A DNA stretch of 64,000 nt from assembly GCF_013391105.1 (NCBI RefSeq), contig NZ_CP058335.1:2914001-2978000 (forward strand), given 5' to 3'. Positions 17,547 to 25,995 of the stretch are shown here, one piece after another. The position numbers and the translations under genes were made by a program. Position 1 is the first letter of the stretch; each line of letters starts with the position of its first letter. The notes beneath the pieces were generated by a model. It saw only the letters and a program-made list of their open reading frames with translations. It was not told the DNA's origin and searched no databases. This DNA comes from Natronomonas salina. Lineage in GTDB: Archaea > Halobacteriota > Halobacteria > Halobacteriales > Haloarculaceae.

Positions 17547-17831
17547 ATGCCCGAAGAAGTTCTGTTCGAGTCCGAGAACGTCCAGAGCCGCGAAGAGATC
17601 GCCGTCTACCTCCGGCGGGTCGCCGAGCGACTCGACGGCGGCGACGCAGTCACCCTGAAGGCGGGGAGCGAATCCGTGACGATGGAACCGCCCGCCCGCC
17701 CGACCTTCGAGGTCAAGGCAGAACGGGAGGGCCCGGCCGACGGTCCCGGCGAACTGAGCATCGAGTTCGAGATCGAGTGGGACGAGACGGACGGCGGCGG
17801 GGCCACGGACGGATCGCTCCAGATCGAGTGA
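17547..17831 (+). CDS. amphi-Trp domain protein
   Basis: A 94-residue acidic protein of the small amphi-Trp family, found in haloarchaea and some bacteria and of unknown function. The C-terminal strand pair ending FEIEWDE carries the aromatic signature, and the first half is a helix with EEIAVYLRRVAERL. Start at 17547, after a TATA-like CCTTTATCC 35 bp upstream; an earlier in-frame start (17481) lies upstream of the TATA-like box. Monocistronic. Confidence 0.82.
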   Translation: MPEEVLFESENVQSREEIAVYLRRVAERLDGGDAVTLKAGSESVTMEPPARPTFEVKAEREGPADGPGELSIEFEIEWDETDGGGATDGSLQIE

Positions 17832-18153
17832 CCGCCGGTCGCACCGCACTGACGGCCGCAACCCACTAGCCGCTCGAACTTACCAGATGAGTGATTTTAT
17901 TCAAAACAGTCAATAGGTTCCAGTCACACATGGGTGATGGGGACGACCGCTGCGGGGGGTGTGACATTCCCGTCATCTCCATCAACAGCGACTCTACTGG
18001 TCGAACCCCCCAGGGTTGTTCCTCGCGACACACGATCGGCAGCCGTCGCTGTGCGTCGACAGCGTCGAGGGGTCCGGGCGCCGAGAATCGTCCCCGAGAT
18101 AGCGACCCCGTGGCGGCACCGCTCTTATCAGCGAGTCGACCGAAGATCGGGTA
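17832..18153. other. Intergenic region with two TATA-like elements
   Basis: This 322-bp stretch holds ATTTTATTC near 17892 and CTCTTATCA near 18121, the latter correctly placed for the next gene. A frame from 17930 to 18154 with a CGGC motif exists but has poor codon bias; see the rejected list. Confidence 0.4.
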
Positions 18154-19059
18154 ATGAGCGACCGGCTCTCGCGGTGGGTCCTCCTCGGTGGGAACCGGTA
18201 TCTCGTCGGCGGCGGCATCCTCGGCCTCATGACGCTCGTCGCGACCGTCCCCATCTTCACGGGGGCCGTCATCCGTAATACGACGCCGCTGACCTACATG
18301 GCGAGTGCGCTGATCACGGGGAACGTCACGCTCATCAGCCTCGTGGTCGCCATCAACCAGGTCGTCCTCTCGCAGGAACTGGAGTCGCCGGGGTCGCTGC
18401 GGGACGAGATCGAAGCGACGGCGGATTACCGCCAGGCCGCCCTCGACCGGGAGACGGCGCCGACCGAGCCAGCGGACTTCCTGCAGGAAATCCTCGAACA
18501 GACTGGCTGTCGCGTCCGATCTCTCGAGTTCCCCGAGGAGACCGACGACGCGAGCGACCGGCTCGTCACGGACCTCTCGGAGCACTGCCGGACGGTCAGC
18601 GAGTCGCTGGAATCGGCGTCCGGGGACCTGTCCGCCGTCGTCCTGCCACTCCTCGGAGCCGACTACGCGGGTTCCATCCGCGACGCACACCGGATCCAGT
18701 CGTCCATCGATGCGGAGCGTCACGAGGAGCTGTCCGAGAACCTCGAGGAACTGGCGCTGGACCTCGAGAACCTCGACGTCGCCAGACAGTACTTCACGAC
18801 GGCCTTCGTCAAGGAGGAACTCGCGGAACTCTCCCGGTCGCTCCTCTACGTCGGCATCCTCGTGGTCTCGATAGCGATCGCACTCCTGTTCCAGCTCACG
18901 ACCTACAGCGGCCCGTCGCCCCCGACGTCGGAACTGTTCGGCCTCGCCGTGCTCACGATGATGTTCGGCTTGACGCCGCTCGCGCTGTTGATAGCGTTCG
19001 TCCTACGGATCGCGACGGTCGCTGGGCATATCGCGTCGATCACGCCGTTCAGTTCGTGA
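18154..19059 (+). CDS. Haloarchaeal four-helix membrane protein of unknown function
   Basis: A 301-residue protein with two N-terminal membrane segments (about residues 17-38 and 48-68, the second with NVTLISLVVAINQVVLSQEL), a long acidic helical domain of about 150 residues, and two C-terminal segments (about 228-247 and 263-285). The layout (2 TM, soluble coil, 2 TM) and the INQVVLSQEL motif recur in an uncharacterised haloarchaeal family. There are no catalytic motifs. It starts after a TATA-like box at about 18121. Monocistronic. Confidence 0.78.
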   Translation: MSDRLSRWVLLGGNRYLVGGGILGLMTLVATVPIFTGAVIRNTTPLTYMASALITGNVTLISLVVAINQVVLSQELESPGSLRDEIEATADYRQAALDRETAPTEPADFLQEILEQTGCRVRSLEFPEETDDASDRLVTDLSEHCRTVSESLESASGDLSAVVLPLLGADYAGSIRDAHRIQSSIDAERHEELSENLEELALDLENLDVARQYFTTAFVKEELAELSRSLLYVGILVVSIAIALLFQLTTYSGPSPPTSELFGLAVLTMMFGLTPLALLIAFVLRIATVAGHIASITPFSS

Positions 19060-19120
19060 CGACGCGCCGTCTCTGCTGGACGGTTGCAGGAATACGTGTA
19101 ACACGACGGCGGCAGCCGGG

Positions 19121-19459
19121 CTACCACTCCGGTCTGTCTTCAGGGAGGGTGACGACTTTCTTGCCGTCCTTCCAGTATCGCGTCACCTGATCGTCCGCTT
19201 CCATCTCGGAGAGGACCTCGCTGACCCGGCCCTCCGAGTAGCCCGTCTCCTCGACGACGTCCTGCTGCCACATCCGGCCGTGGTACTCCTCGAGCAGCGT
19301 GAGGACGCGTTCCTCGGGCGGCAGCAGCAGGAAGTCGTCGACCTGTTTCCCAGCAGAATCGACGTCAGCCCCGCTCTGCGGGGCGGTCGTGGTTTCACCG
19401 TCGGCCGTCAACGACGGCGGGAACTCGAGATCGACCACGGCCAGTAGCTGTCCGATCAC
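19121..19459 (-). CDS. Winged-helix (MarR-like) regulator
   Basis: A 112-residue protein with a variable N-terminus of about 40 residues and a winged-helix domain: EERVLTLLEEYHGRMWQQDVVEETGYSEGRVSEVLSEME is helix-turn-helix, and the wing is VTRYWKDGKKVVTLPE. It resembles the domain of a haloarchaeal DUF734x-type family. Start is GTG 19459, overlapping the stop of a 39-codon frame upstream (GTGA), which suggests translational coupling. The target is unknown. Confidence 0.78.
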   Translation of the reverse strand: MIGQLLAVVDLEFPPSLTADGETTTAPQSGADVDSAGKQVDDFLLLPPEERVLTLLEEYHGRMWQQDVVEETGYSEGRVSEVLSEMEADDQVTRYWKDGKKVVTLPEDRPEW

Positions 19460-19575
19460 GATCCCTCACCCCTGAGTCCGTTCAGTGCATCCTCCCGGTG
19501 GTCGCCCCTGGTTCGAGCGGTCGTCGTACCCCGCTCGGAGACGTCCGATCCGTTCAGCAGGCGCGCGGCATCCAT
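19456..19575 (-). CDS. Possible 39-residue leader ORF of the winged-helix gene
   Basis: A frame from ATG 19575 to TGA that overlaps the GTG of the winged-helix gene by four bases. The product (39 residues, Arg/Gly-rich) has no motif. A TATA-like CTTACCAGTC region is close upstream, so this may be the real first cistron. It may equally be non-coding leader. Confidence 0.3.
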   Translation of the reverse strand: MDAARLLNGSDVSERGTTTARTRGDHREDALNGLRGEGS

Positions 19576-19777
19576 ACTGGTAACTGCATACTTACCAGTC
19601 AATAACAGCTGTCCCATATATTTTAGGGAGCGTCTGCGTGGCCCCCGGTTTACGCTTCCCCGAGAGCTAGGATAATTCGAAGTGCGGAACCAGACGTCAC
19701 GTTCTCGAACGCTTCACTGTCGGCGCTCCAGGTGCGACATCTGAGCGCCGGAACGACCGGTCGTACGGATGGTCCCC

Positions 19778-20632
19778 TTACGCCTCCGGCAGAAAGCCGC
19801 TCTCGAGGAGTCGCCTGAGTACCACGACGACGCCGTTCTCCAGGCCGTTCGCGAGGATGGCCTGCTCCTCGTGGGCGCGCCCCTCGTCGGGGTAGAACGA
19901 GCCCACGAGCAACCGTTCGCGGTCGGTGAGCAGGAGTCGACTGATCGCCACCTCGTCGCTCGTCTCCGGCCCCAGGAGCCAGTCGAGTTCGCTCTCGAAG
20001 ACCGCGACGCCGGGGACGGCGTCGCGGACGGTGTCCGCGATGGCCGCCGTGGCCCCGCCGACGATGATGGAGACGCCTCGCTCGTCGGCCGCCCGTAGCC
20101 GTTCGACCACCTCGTCGGTGAGGAGCCCTTCCTCGACGACCAGCAGGACGATCTCGGAGTCGGCGTCCGCGATCGCGTCCTCGGTCCGAGCCTGGATGGG
20201 TGCCGACCCGGACACCGACCACACCTCCTGCTTCAGGGCGCCCTCGGCGTCGTCGGCAGGCGGTTCGAGGCTCTGCAGGTGTGTCTCCAGGGTATCGATC
20301 CGTTCGTCTTTTTGCCGGCGAAGGGTCCCGACGGCCTCGTCGATACCGACCGCGCGGAACCGCTTGGGACTGCCGTGCTGGACGAAGATCAGCCCGGTCT
20401 CCTCCAGGTTCTCGATCGCGTCGTACACCCGCGTCCGGGGCACCGACGAGATGTCGCTGACCTCCTTCGCCGTCCCGGTATCCAGCCGCGTCAGCGCCAC
20501 GAAACACCGCGCCTCGTACTCCTTCAGCCCGAGCTGTTCCAGGGAGTCGACCGCCTCGTCCCTCGATCGAGTCTGGCTCACGTTCCGTCCCCCGCCTCGC
20601 CCGCTACTCGACTGCCAGTACCGTTCATACAC
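19778..20632 (-). CDS. TrmB family transcriptional regulator
   Basis: A 284-residue TrmB-type regulator. The winged helix (about residues 27-100) contains LKEYEARCFVALTRL and PRTRVYDAIENLEETGLI. After a coiled linker comes a phospholipase-D-like regulatory fold (about 130-280) with VVEEGLLTDEVVERL, like the sugar-specific TrmB C-domain. It is clearly a paralogue of the regulator at 37552-38355 (shared GLKEYEAR, GTAKE, PRTR, SPKRFRAV). A GTG at about 20581 (VSQTRSRDEA) may be the true start, since the first 17 residues are not family-like. The effector is unknown; no sugar ABC operon is adjacent. Confidence 0.88.
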   Translation of the reverse strand: MYERYWQSSSGRGGGRNVSQTRSRDEAVDSLEQLGLKEYEARCFVALTRLDTGTAKEVSDISSVPRTRVYDAIENLEETGLIFVQHGSPKRFRAVGIDEAVGTLRRQKDERIDTLETHLQSLEPPADDAEGALKQEVWSVSGSAPIQARTEDAIADADSEIVLLVVEEGLLTDEVVERLRAADERGVSIIVGGATAAIADTVRDAVPGVAVFESELDWLLGPETSDEVAISRLLLTDRERLLVGSFYPDEGRAHEEQAILANGLENGVVVVLRRLLESGFLPEA

Positions 20633-20704
20633 CCGTCTACCCGTTCACGCGGTAAGTGACACCAGGTTGCCAGGGGCCGGTCTTTATACGTGACTGCGGA
20701 GGGG

Positions 20705-21364
20705 TCACTCCTCTACGGCGTCGCCGGGCGTCGTGAGCGTCGCGTCGACGAGGCTCGTGAGGCCGCGGCGCAGCCGCTCGGACAGCGCCTGGTGTGAGAT
20801 GTCCATCTCCGCGGCGATCTCGCGGATCGTCGTCCGTCGCGGCACCTCGAAGTAGCCACGCTTGCGGGCGAGAACGATGGCGTCGCGCTGGTCGGGCGTC
20901 AGCTCTCCGAAGGTCTGTCTCGGGGCGCCGGGTTCGGTCAGGTCGCGCAACTCGAAGTCGGTCCCCTGCTCGTCGAGGGCGTGCCGGAAGGCGTCGAACT
21001 GCTCGCGGTCGATGAAGCGGATGCGGATCTGCCAGCCGTCCTTGTCGGCCTCGGCGTCGAGGACCGAGCCGCGCTGGTCGATGTAGGCGTCGATCCGCTC
21101 GTCGACGTGCTCGGCCCAGTCGAGCTGGTAGTACTTCTCGTCGGCGAACTCGTAGCCCTCCACGACGTCGTCGACGCTCGGGTCGGCCTCGAGGACCTCG
21201 TCGGTCCGATCGAACTCGGCGTTGGCGGCCCACATACAGGGCATCACCCACGCCCTGCTGTGCGCGGCGATCCGTTCGGCCTCCACCTTCATCTCCGGGA
21301 GTTCCCGGAAGGCGTGCTCGAGCGCGATCGCATCGTGTGGGAGCGAGAAGGTCGCGATAAGCAT
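20705..21364 (-). CDS. HTH-10 (Bat-type) transcriptional regulator
   Basis: A 219-residue protein of the bacterio-opsin-activator-like family. The N-terminal 155 residues form a ligand- or protein-sensing domain that opens MLIATFSLPHDAIALEHAF. The C-terminal HTH_10 domain starts at LTPDQRDAIVLARKRGYFEVPRRTT and continues with IAAEMDISHQALSERLRRGL, the conserved recognition helix. Haloarchaea carry many such regulators, most with unknown targets. Monocistronic, with the start 16 bp after a TATA-like CTTATCG on the minus strand. Confidence 0.9.
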   Translation of the reverse strand: MLIATFSLPHDAIALEHAFRELPEMKVEAERIAAHSRAWVMPCMWAANAEFDRTDEVLEADPSVDDVVEGYEFADEKYYQLDWAEHVDERIDAYIDQRGSVLDAEADKDGWQIRIRFIDREQFDAFRHALDEQGTDFELRDLTEPGAPRQTFGELTPDQRDAIVLARKRGYFEVPRRTTIREIAAEMDISHQALSERLRRGLTSLVDATLTTPGDAVEE

Positions 21365-21424
21365 GGGCCAGCTACGGTCCCTGCGGGAAAAAGTGACGGG
21401 GCGACGAAGGGTATCCGCCGAACC

Positions 21425-21580
21425 CTATTCGCCTTCTGCGACCTCCACGCGGTTGATTAACTCGGCGTCAGCGAACTCGTCCTGGCAGTCTTCGCAGAGA
21501 GCGATGGTCTCGGCTGCGTCGTCCGTGTACACCACCTCCACCAGTTTATCCGTATCCGAGTCACACTCGCTGCAGTTCAT
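21425..21580 (-). CDS. Small zinc-finger protein (51 aa)
   Basis: A 51-residue protein with CSEC at residues 3-6 and CEDC at about 29-32, one zinc knuckle. Starting at ATG 21580 places the first CxxC right at the N-terminus; the upstream in-frame start at 21607 would add MLYRGLPLD. A TATA-like TATTATGC lies just before. Acidic elsewhere. Function unknown; comparable in size to the zinc micro-proteins at 3215 and 33245. Confidence 0.75.
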   Translation of the reverse strand: MNCSECDSDTDKLVEVVYTDDAAETIALCEDCQDEFADAELINRVEVAEGE

Positions 21581-21776
21581 ATCGAGGGGTAACCCCCGGT
21601 ACAGCATAATATTTCCGCGCGTACTTGTGGAACGTTCTAGGTGTTTGAGCCGAGCGTAGCGCTACGTATCAGGCTGGACGTACGGCTATCGGTGGGCCGA
21701 GGAGAGCGGCAGAGCGATACCGTAAGCGCGTTCGATTCGATAGATACGGATTCGTCCGCCGACAGTCGACCCAGAG

Positions 21777-22538
21777 TCACTGTTCGGTCCGGGAGGCTTC
21801 GGTGACGAACGCCTCCAACACGGCGTCCGTCCGTCCACTTCGCGAGAGAACGGTCACCAGGTCGTCGGGTTCGATCACCGTCGTCCCGTGTGGCGTTAGC
21901 ACCTCGTCGCCTCGTTCGATCGCGATGACCAGCGAATCGTCGTCGAGGATCTCGTCCCGGACCGCCTCCTCGAGGGAGCACCCGACGATGGGCGCGGTCT
22001 CGTCGACCGTCACGTCGATCACGTTGGCGTCGCCCGCGAGACTGATGAAATCCGTCGCCTCCGTGCCCGGTGTCTCGTCCTCGGGCCCGAACGAACTGTA
22101 GGGGCTATCCGTTTCGGCCTCGACAAGCGTCTCGTCCTCGATCTCGATGCCCAACTGCGAGAGGGCGCGGGTGACGCGGCGAAGCGCCTCCGTGTTCTCG
22201 CCGACCGCCATGATGTGCAGGTTGCGACGGCCGGTCATCAGTTCGCGGACGTTGATCACCCCCGGGACGACGCTGGCCTCCCTCGCGAGGGACTTCCGTT
22301 CGGAGATCGGCGCGTTGCAGACGTAGAGGTTCGTCAGGTGGCCCTCAGCCTGCTCGAAGTCGATCCCGGCCGTGTAGCCGCGGATGATGCCGTGGTCCTC
22401 GAGCTGGTGGATCCGGTTGCGGATCGTCCCGGGAGAGACGTTCACCGCGTCGGCGATGGTCGGCGCCGACGTGTTCCGAGCGTCCCGCATCAACTCGTAG
22501 ATGATGCGACGGTCGATCTCGTCCAGCCGGTAGGTCAT
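21777..22538 (-). CDS. Lrp/AsnC regulator fused to TrkA-C (RCK_C) domain
   Basis: A 253-residue regulator with three parts: an Lrp-type helix-turn-helix (about 1-62: LDEIDRRIIYELMRDAR, SPGTIRNRIHQLEDHGII), a RAM-like alpha/beta domain (about 68-145), and an RCK_C domain (about 165-245: DVTVDETAPIVGCSLEEA, GTTVIEPDDLVTVLS) like that of TrkA. RCK_C domains bind small ligands such as c-di-AMP or nucleotides. It is divergent from the APC permease-Usp gene and very probably controls it from the shared 200-bp region. The fusion ties amino-acid-type regulation to a potassium/osmotic ligand. Confidence 0.88.
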   Translation of the reverse strand: MTYRLDEIDRRIIYELMRDARNTSAPTIADAVNVSPGTIRNRIHQLEDHGIIRGYTAGIDFEQAEGHLTNLYVCNAPISERKSLAREASVVPGVINVRELMTGRRNLHIMAVGENTEALRRVTRALSQLGIEIEDETLVEAETDSPYSSFGPEDETPGTEATDFISLAGDANVIDVTVDETAPIVGCSLEEAVRDEILDDDSLVIAIERGDEVLTPHGTTVIEPDDLVTVLSRSGRTDAVLEAFVTEASRTEQ

Positions 22539-22704
22539 AGCCGTCGTAGACGGCCGCTCTACTTTAGTCCCGTCGCTCGCATCTACAGCGATCCGGCCTG
22601 GCCGACTCCTGGATATTACGCTTCCAGTAAAATTCTACCCTGATAATTACTGATAGAGTAATAACATCGGGGGAGTTATGAGGGTTCGTTCCAACCGACG
22701 GAGT

Positions 22705-22743
22705 ATGAGCGTCGGGGAGAACACGCAGGAGGGACAGGGATGA
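22705..22743 (+). CDS. 12-codon upstream ORF overlapping the permease start
   Basis: ATG 22705 opens a 12-codon frame (MSVGENTQEGQG) that stops with TGA overlapping the ATG of the permease. The Shine-Dalgarno-like GGAGG for the permease lies inside it. This may be a leader peptide giving translational coupling or attenuation, or simply the true transcript start region. Confidence 0.4.
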   Translation: MSVGENTQEGQG

Positions 22744-25019
22744 GCGACGAGGAACTCGCGAAGGACCTGGGGCTGGTCTCCGCGATGACCATCGGAATCG
22801 GGACGATGATCGGTGCCGGGATCTTCGTCCTACCCGGCGTCGCCGCCAACGCGGCCGGGCCCGTCGTCGTCGTCTCGTTCGTCGTGGGCGGCCTGATCGC
22901 GATGGTGAACGCCCTCTCCGTCTCGGAGCTCGGGACGGCGATGCCGAAGGCCGGCGGCGGGTACTACTACATCAACAGGTCGCTCGGCCCCCTGTTCGGT
23001 TCGATCGCGGGGATGGGCGACTGGATGGGCCTGGCGTTCGCCTCCGCGTTCTACTGTATCGGCTTCGGCCAGTACCTCGCCGTCTTCGTCGGGTTGCCGG
23101 AGGTGGCGTTCCTGAACTCGATCCAGGTCGGCGCGCTCGTCGCAGGTGCCGCCTTCGTCGGCGTCAACTACATCGGCGCCAAGGAGACCGGTGGCGTCCA
23201 GACGGTCATCGTCTTCGTCCTCCTCTCTATCCTCACCGTGTTCGCCGTCGCCGGGTTCACGACGTTCGACTACGCGACCCTGGTCGGTGAGGGACTGCCG
23301 GCCGACCAGAGCGGACTCGCACCGTACGGTACCGGTGCGATACTGCCGGGAACGGCGCTGGTCTTCGTCTCCTTCCTCGGCTACGCGAAGATCGCGACGG
23401 TCGCCGAGGAACTGAAGAACCCGGGCCAGAACCTCCCGCTGGCGATCATCGGGAGCGTCGGCATCGTCACCGTCGTCTACGCCATCCTGGTGACGACGAT
23501 GCTCGGGGTAGTCTCGTGGCCCGAACTGAGCGAGGACGCCCCGGTCGCACAGGCCGCCGAGGTCGCCTTCCCCTCGGCCATCGGCCCGGTCGGCGGGATC
23601 GCCGCGGCGGCGGCCGGTGTCATGACCATCGGCGCCCTGCTGGCGACCGCGTCGTCGGCGAACGCGTCGATCCTCGCCTCCGCGCGGATCAACTTCGCGA
23701 TGGGCCGCGACAAGATCGTCACCAACTGGCTCAACGAGATCCACCCGAACTACGCGACGCCGTACCGATCGATCCTCGTCACCGGCGGTCTCATCATCGT
23801 CTTCATCGCGCTCCTCGGCCGGGACATCGCGGTCCTCTCGAAAGCGGCCAGCGTCCTCCACCTCATCGTGTACGCGCTGATGAACGTGGCCCTGATCGTC
23901 TTCCGCGAGGCCGACGTCCCCGAGTACGACCCGGACTTCGAGGTGCCGCTGTACCCCGTCACCCCGATTCTCGGCGCCGTGCTGTCGCTCGGCCTCGTCG
24001 CGTTCATGGACCGGGTGGAGATCGCATTGTCGGGTGCCTTCGTCGCTGCGGCCGTCCTCTGGTACTTCCTGTACGCCCGCGACAAGACCGACCGGCAGGG
24101 CGTCCTCTCGAGTTACATCCGGAGCCGGGAGGAGGAACTCCCGGACCAGGTCGTCGAGGCCGCCGACGCCGTCGCGCCGACCGGCGACGAGGGGCCGACC
24201 GTCATGGTCGCGCTGGCGAACCCGCGGACCGAGAGCGCGCTCATCACCCTCGCCGGTGCCATCGCCCAGCACGAGGGCGGTCGGGTGCTCGCGACCCACA
24301 TCATCACCGTGCCAGACCAGACGTCGCTGGCGACCGCCGCGGAGAACAGAGACCGGATCGACGCCTCCTCGAAGTCCCTCCTCGAATCGGCGAAGACCGA
24401 CGCCGGAGCGTTCGACGTGCCGATCGAGACGCGGACCATCCTCTCCCATCGGGGGATCGAGGAGGTGTTCGACGCAGCCCAGACGAACGAGGCGGACACC
24501 GTCGTGATGGGGTACGGCGGGACGCAGTTCGCCGGCGGTCGCGCCGAGGGTGCACTCGACGAGCTCACGCACGACCTCCCGTGTGACTTCCTCGTCCTGG
24601 ACGGCCAGGAACTCGCCCTCTCCGACGTCCTCGTGCCGACCGCTGGCGGGCCGTCCTCGGACCTCTCCGCCGAGGTCGCACGGGCGTTACGGGAGACCGT
24701 CGGCGTGGACGTCTCGCTGCTGTACGTCGCCGACGATGGCGAGGAGGGGAGCGGTCGCGAGTTCCTCGGCGACTGGGCTGCCGGTCACAGCCTGGCAGAC
24801 GCGGAGATACGCGTCGAGACGGGGGACGTCGAGGGAACGATCCGACGGCTCGGAACCGAGTACAGTCTAGTGATCGTCGGGGCGACGGAACGCGGCCTCC
24901 TGTCCCGCATCATCCGTGGATCGCTCGTGTTCGAGACGATCGAGACCCTCGAGACGCCGGTCCTCCTGACCGAACGGCCGTCCGCTCGGTCGCTCCGGGA
25001 ACGGCTCCTCGGCCGGTGA
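22740..25019 (+). CDS. Amino-acid/polyamine permease fused to two universal stress domains
   Basis: A 759-residue fusion. Residues 1-450 are an APC-superfamily permease with about 12 helices; TIGIGTMIGAGIFVLPG (helix 1) and KAGGGYYYINRSLGP are classic, and the family moves amino acids or cations. Residues 480-620 and 630-755 are two UspA-like domains; the second ends with VIVGATERGLLSRIIRGSL, near the Usp ATP loop (G-x2-G-x9-G-S). Start ATG 22740 has GGAGG five bases upstream. It is divergent from the Lrp/RCK_C regulator and 95 bp ahead of a free Usp gene. The substrate is undetermined; the Usp tail probably gates transport by nucleotide state. Confidence 0.92.
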   Translation: MSDEELAKDLGLVSAMTIGIGTMIGAGIFVLPGVAANAAGPVVVVSFVVGGLIAMVNALSVSELGTAMPKAGGGYYYINRSLGPLFGSIAGMGDWMGLAFASAFYCIGFGQYLAVFVGLPEVAFLNSIQVGALVAGAAFVGVNYIGAKETGGVQTVIVFVLLSILTVFAVAGFTTFDYATLVGEGLPADQSGLAPYGTGAILPGTALVFVSFLGYAKIATVAEELKNPGQNLPLAIIGSVGIVTVVYAILVTTMLGVVSWPELSEDAPVAQAAEVAFPSAIGPVGGIAAAAAGVMTIGALLATASSANASILASARINFAMGRDKIVTNWLNEIHPNYATPYRSILVTGGLIIVFIALLGRDIAVLSKAASVLHLIVYALMNVALIVFREADVPEYDPDFEVPLYPVTPILGAVLSLGLVAFMDRVEIALSGAFVAAAVLWYFLYARDKTDRQGVLSSYIRSREEELPDQVVEAADAVAPTGDEGPTVMVALANPRTESALITLAGAIAQHEGGRVLATHIITVPDQTSLATAAENRDRIDASSKSLLESAKTDAGAFDVPIETRTILSHRGIEEVFDAAQTNEADTVVMGYGGTQFAGGRAEGALDELTHDLPCDFLVLDGQELALSDVLVPTAGGPSSDLSAEVARALRETVGVDVSLLYVADDGEEGSGREFLGDWAAGHSLADAEIRVETGDVEGTIRRLGTEYSLVIVGATERGLLSRIIRGSLVFETIETLETPVLLTERPSARSLRERLLGR

Positions 25020-25114
25020 TAACCGGACGGTGATCGATTCGTGTCCCTCCCGAAATGCCGCTCACGGAAGCGCTGGAGACGCACATTTTTGGATTCGGCG
25101 ACCGATCAGTGACC

Positions 25115-25561
25115 ATGGCAGAGAACCTCTTCGAGACCGTCTACGTGCCCATCGCCAACCCCGAGGACGCCGAGGCGACCGCACGAGCCGTCCACCGGTA
25201 CGCCGACGAGGACTCGGAGGTGATCGTCACGCACGTCGTCGAGAAGGGCGGCGGCGCGCCCGACAAGGCCTCCGTAGAGCAACGCGAGCAGTACGCCGAA
25301 GAAGCCTACGAGACCTTCCAGAACGTGCTCCCTGAGGGGTGGGGGACGATCCGGTTCGAGACCCTGTACGGCCACGACGTCGCCGAGACGATCATCGACG
25401 GTGCCGGCGACGCGGGCGCGACGGTGATCGCGTTCACGCCCCGGGGCGGCAGCCGGTGGGTCCACCTGGTCACCGGAGACGTCGCGCGGAACCTCATCGA
25501 GAACAGCGACGTTCCGGTCGTCTCCCTCCCCGAGCAACCGACCAGCATCGTCCTGGACTAG
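25115..25561 (+). CDS. Universal stress protein
   Basis: A 148-residue single-domain UspA fold. An N-terminal strand VYVPIANPEDAEATARAVHRYA is followed by FETLYGHDVAETIIDGAGDAGATVIAFTPRGGSRWVHLVTGDVARNLIENSDVPVVSLPE. The ATP-loop glycines are partly replaced (PRGGSRW), so nucleotide binding is uncertain. Start at 25115 is placed behind a TATA-like CACATTTTTGG; an upstream in-frame ATG at 25055 would add 20 poor residues. It sits directly after the APC-Usp fusion and probably works with it. Confidence 0.88.
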   Translation: MAENLFETVYVPIANPEDAEATARAVHRYADEDSEVIVTHVVEKGGGAPDKASVEQREQYAEEAYETFQNVLPEGWGTIRFETLYGHDVAETIIDGAGDAGATVIAFTPRGGSRWVHLVTGDVARNLIENSDVPVVSLPEQPTSIVLD

Positions 25562-25616
25562 CGCGGCAGACAGCGGCGGGCGAATGAGTTACCACAGACG
25601 CATTCTAAAATCAAAT

Positions 25617-25967
25617 ATGGACGAGCCGATCGCCGCGCCGGAGCCGCCGTCGAACGTCTCCGAGGAGCTGGTCGACGAGCTCGATTCGCTGTCCGCTCCC
25701 GAACTCCGGTCGGTACTCAAGTACGTTCGGTCACGCGTCGAGTATCTGGAAGCCCCGATTTCTGAACTCGTCGAAGCGGGGCCGGACGAAGAGATCGTTC
25801 GGATCGACGAGTACGATTTCTACACGGTCGTCGTGAAGGGGCAGCGATGCGAGGAGGGCTGCGAGGACTGCCCGCACGACCCCCACGTCTACGTGGTCAC
25901 CATCGAGCCGAACCTCGACGGCGAACGCCACCTCCACTGGGAAGATCTGGGCGGGATGCTGGGCTGA
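25617..25967 (+). CDS. Conserved haloarchaeal protein with CxxxCxxC motif
   Basis: A 116-residue acidic protein. An N-terminal helical half (VSEELVDELDSLSAPELRSVLKYVRSRVEYLE) is followed by a strand-rich half with CEEGCEDCPHDPHVYVV, a likely zinc or metal site (three Cys and one or two His). The end is EPNLDGERHLHWEDLG. I recognise it only as a conserved haloarchaeal unknown. Start at 25617 behind a TATA-like TTCTAAAATC; a start at 25584 would add 11 residues. It converges on trkH, with 28 bp between the stops. Confidence 0.75.
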   Translation: MDEPIAAPEPPSNVSEELVDELDSLSAPELRSVLKYVRSRVEYLEAPISELVEAGPDEEIVRIDEYDFYTVVVKGQRCEEGCEDCPHDPHVYVVTIEPNLDGERHLHWEDLGGMLG

Positions 25968-25995
25968 CGGCCGTCCCAGTCACCTCGCAATCCCT

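Noticed and set aside
17930-18154. Frame of 74 codons with a CGGC motif, stop overlapping the next start by one base
   Set aside because: Third-position GC is clearly lower than in neighbouring genes, the composition is not acidic, and the next gene has its own TATA-like box, so it looks non-coding.
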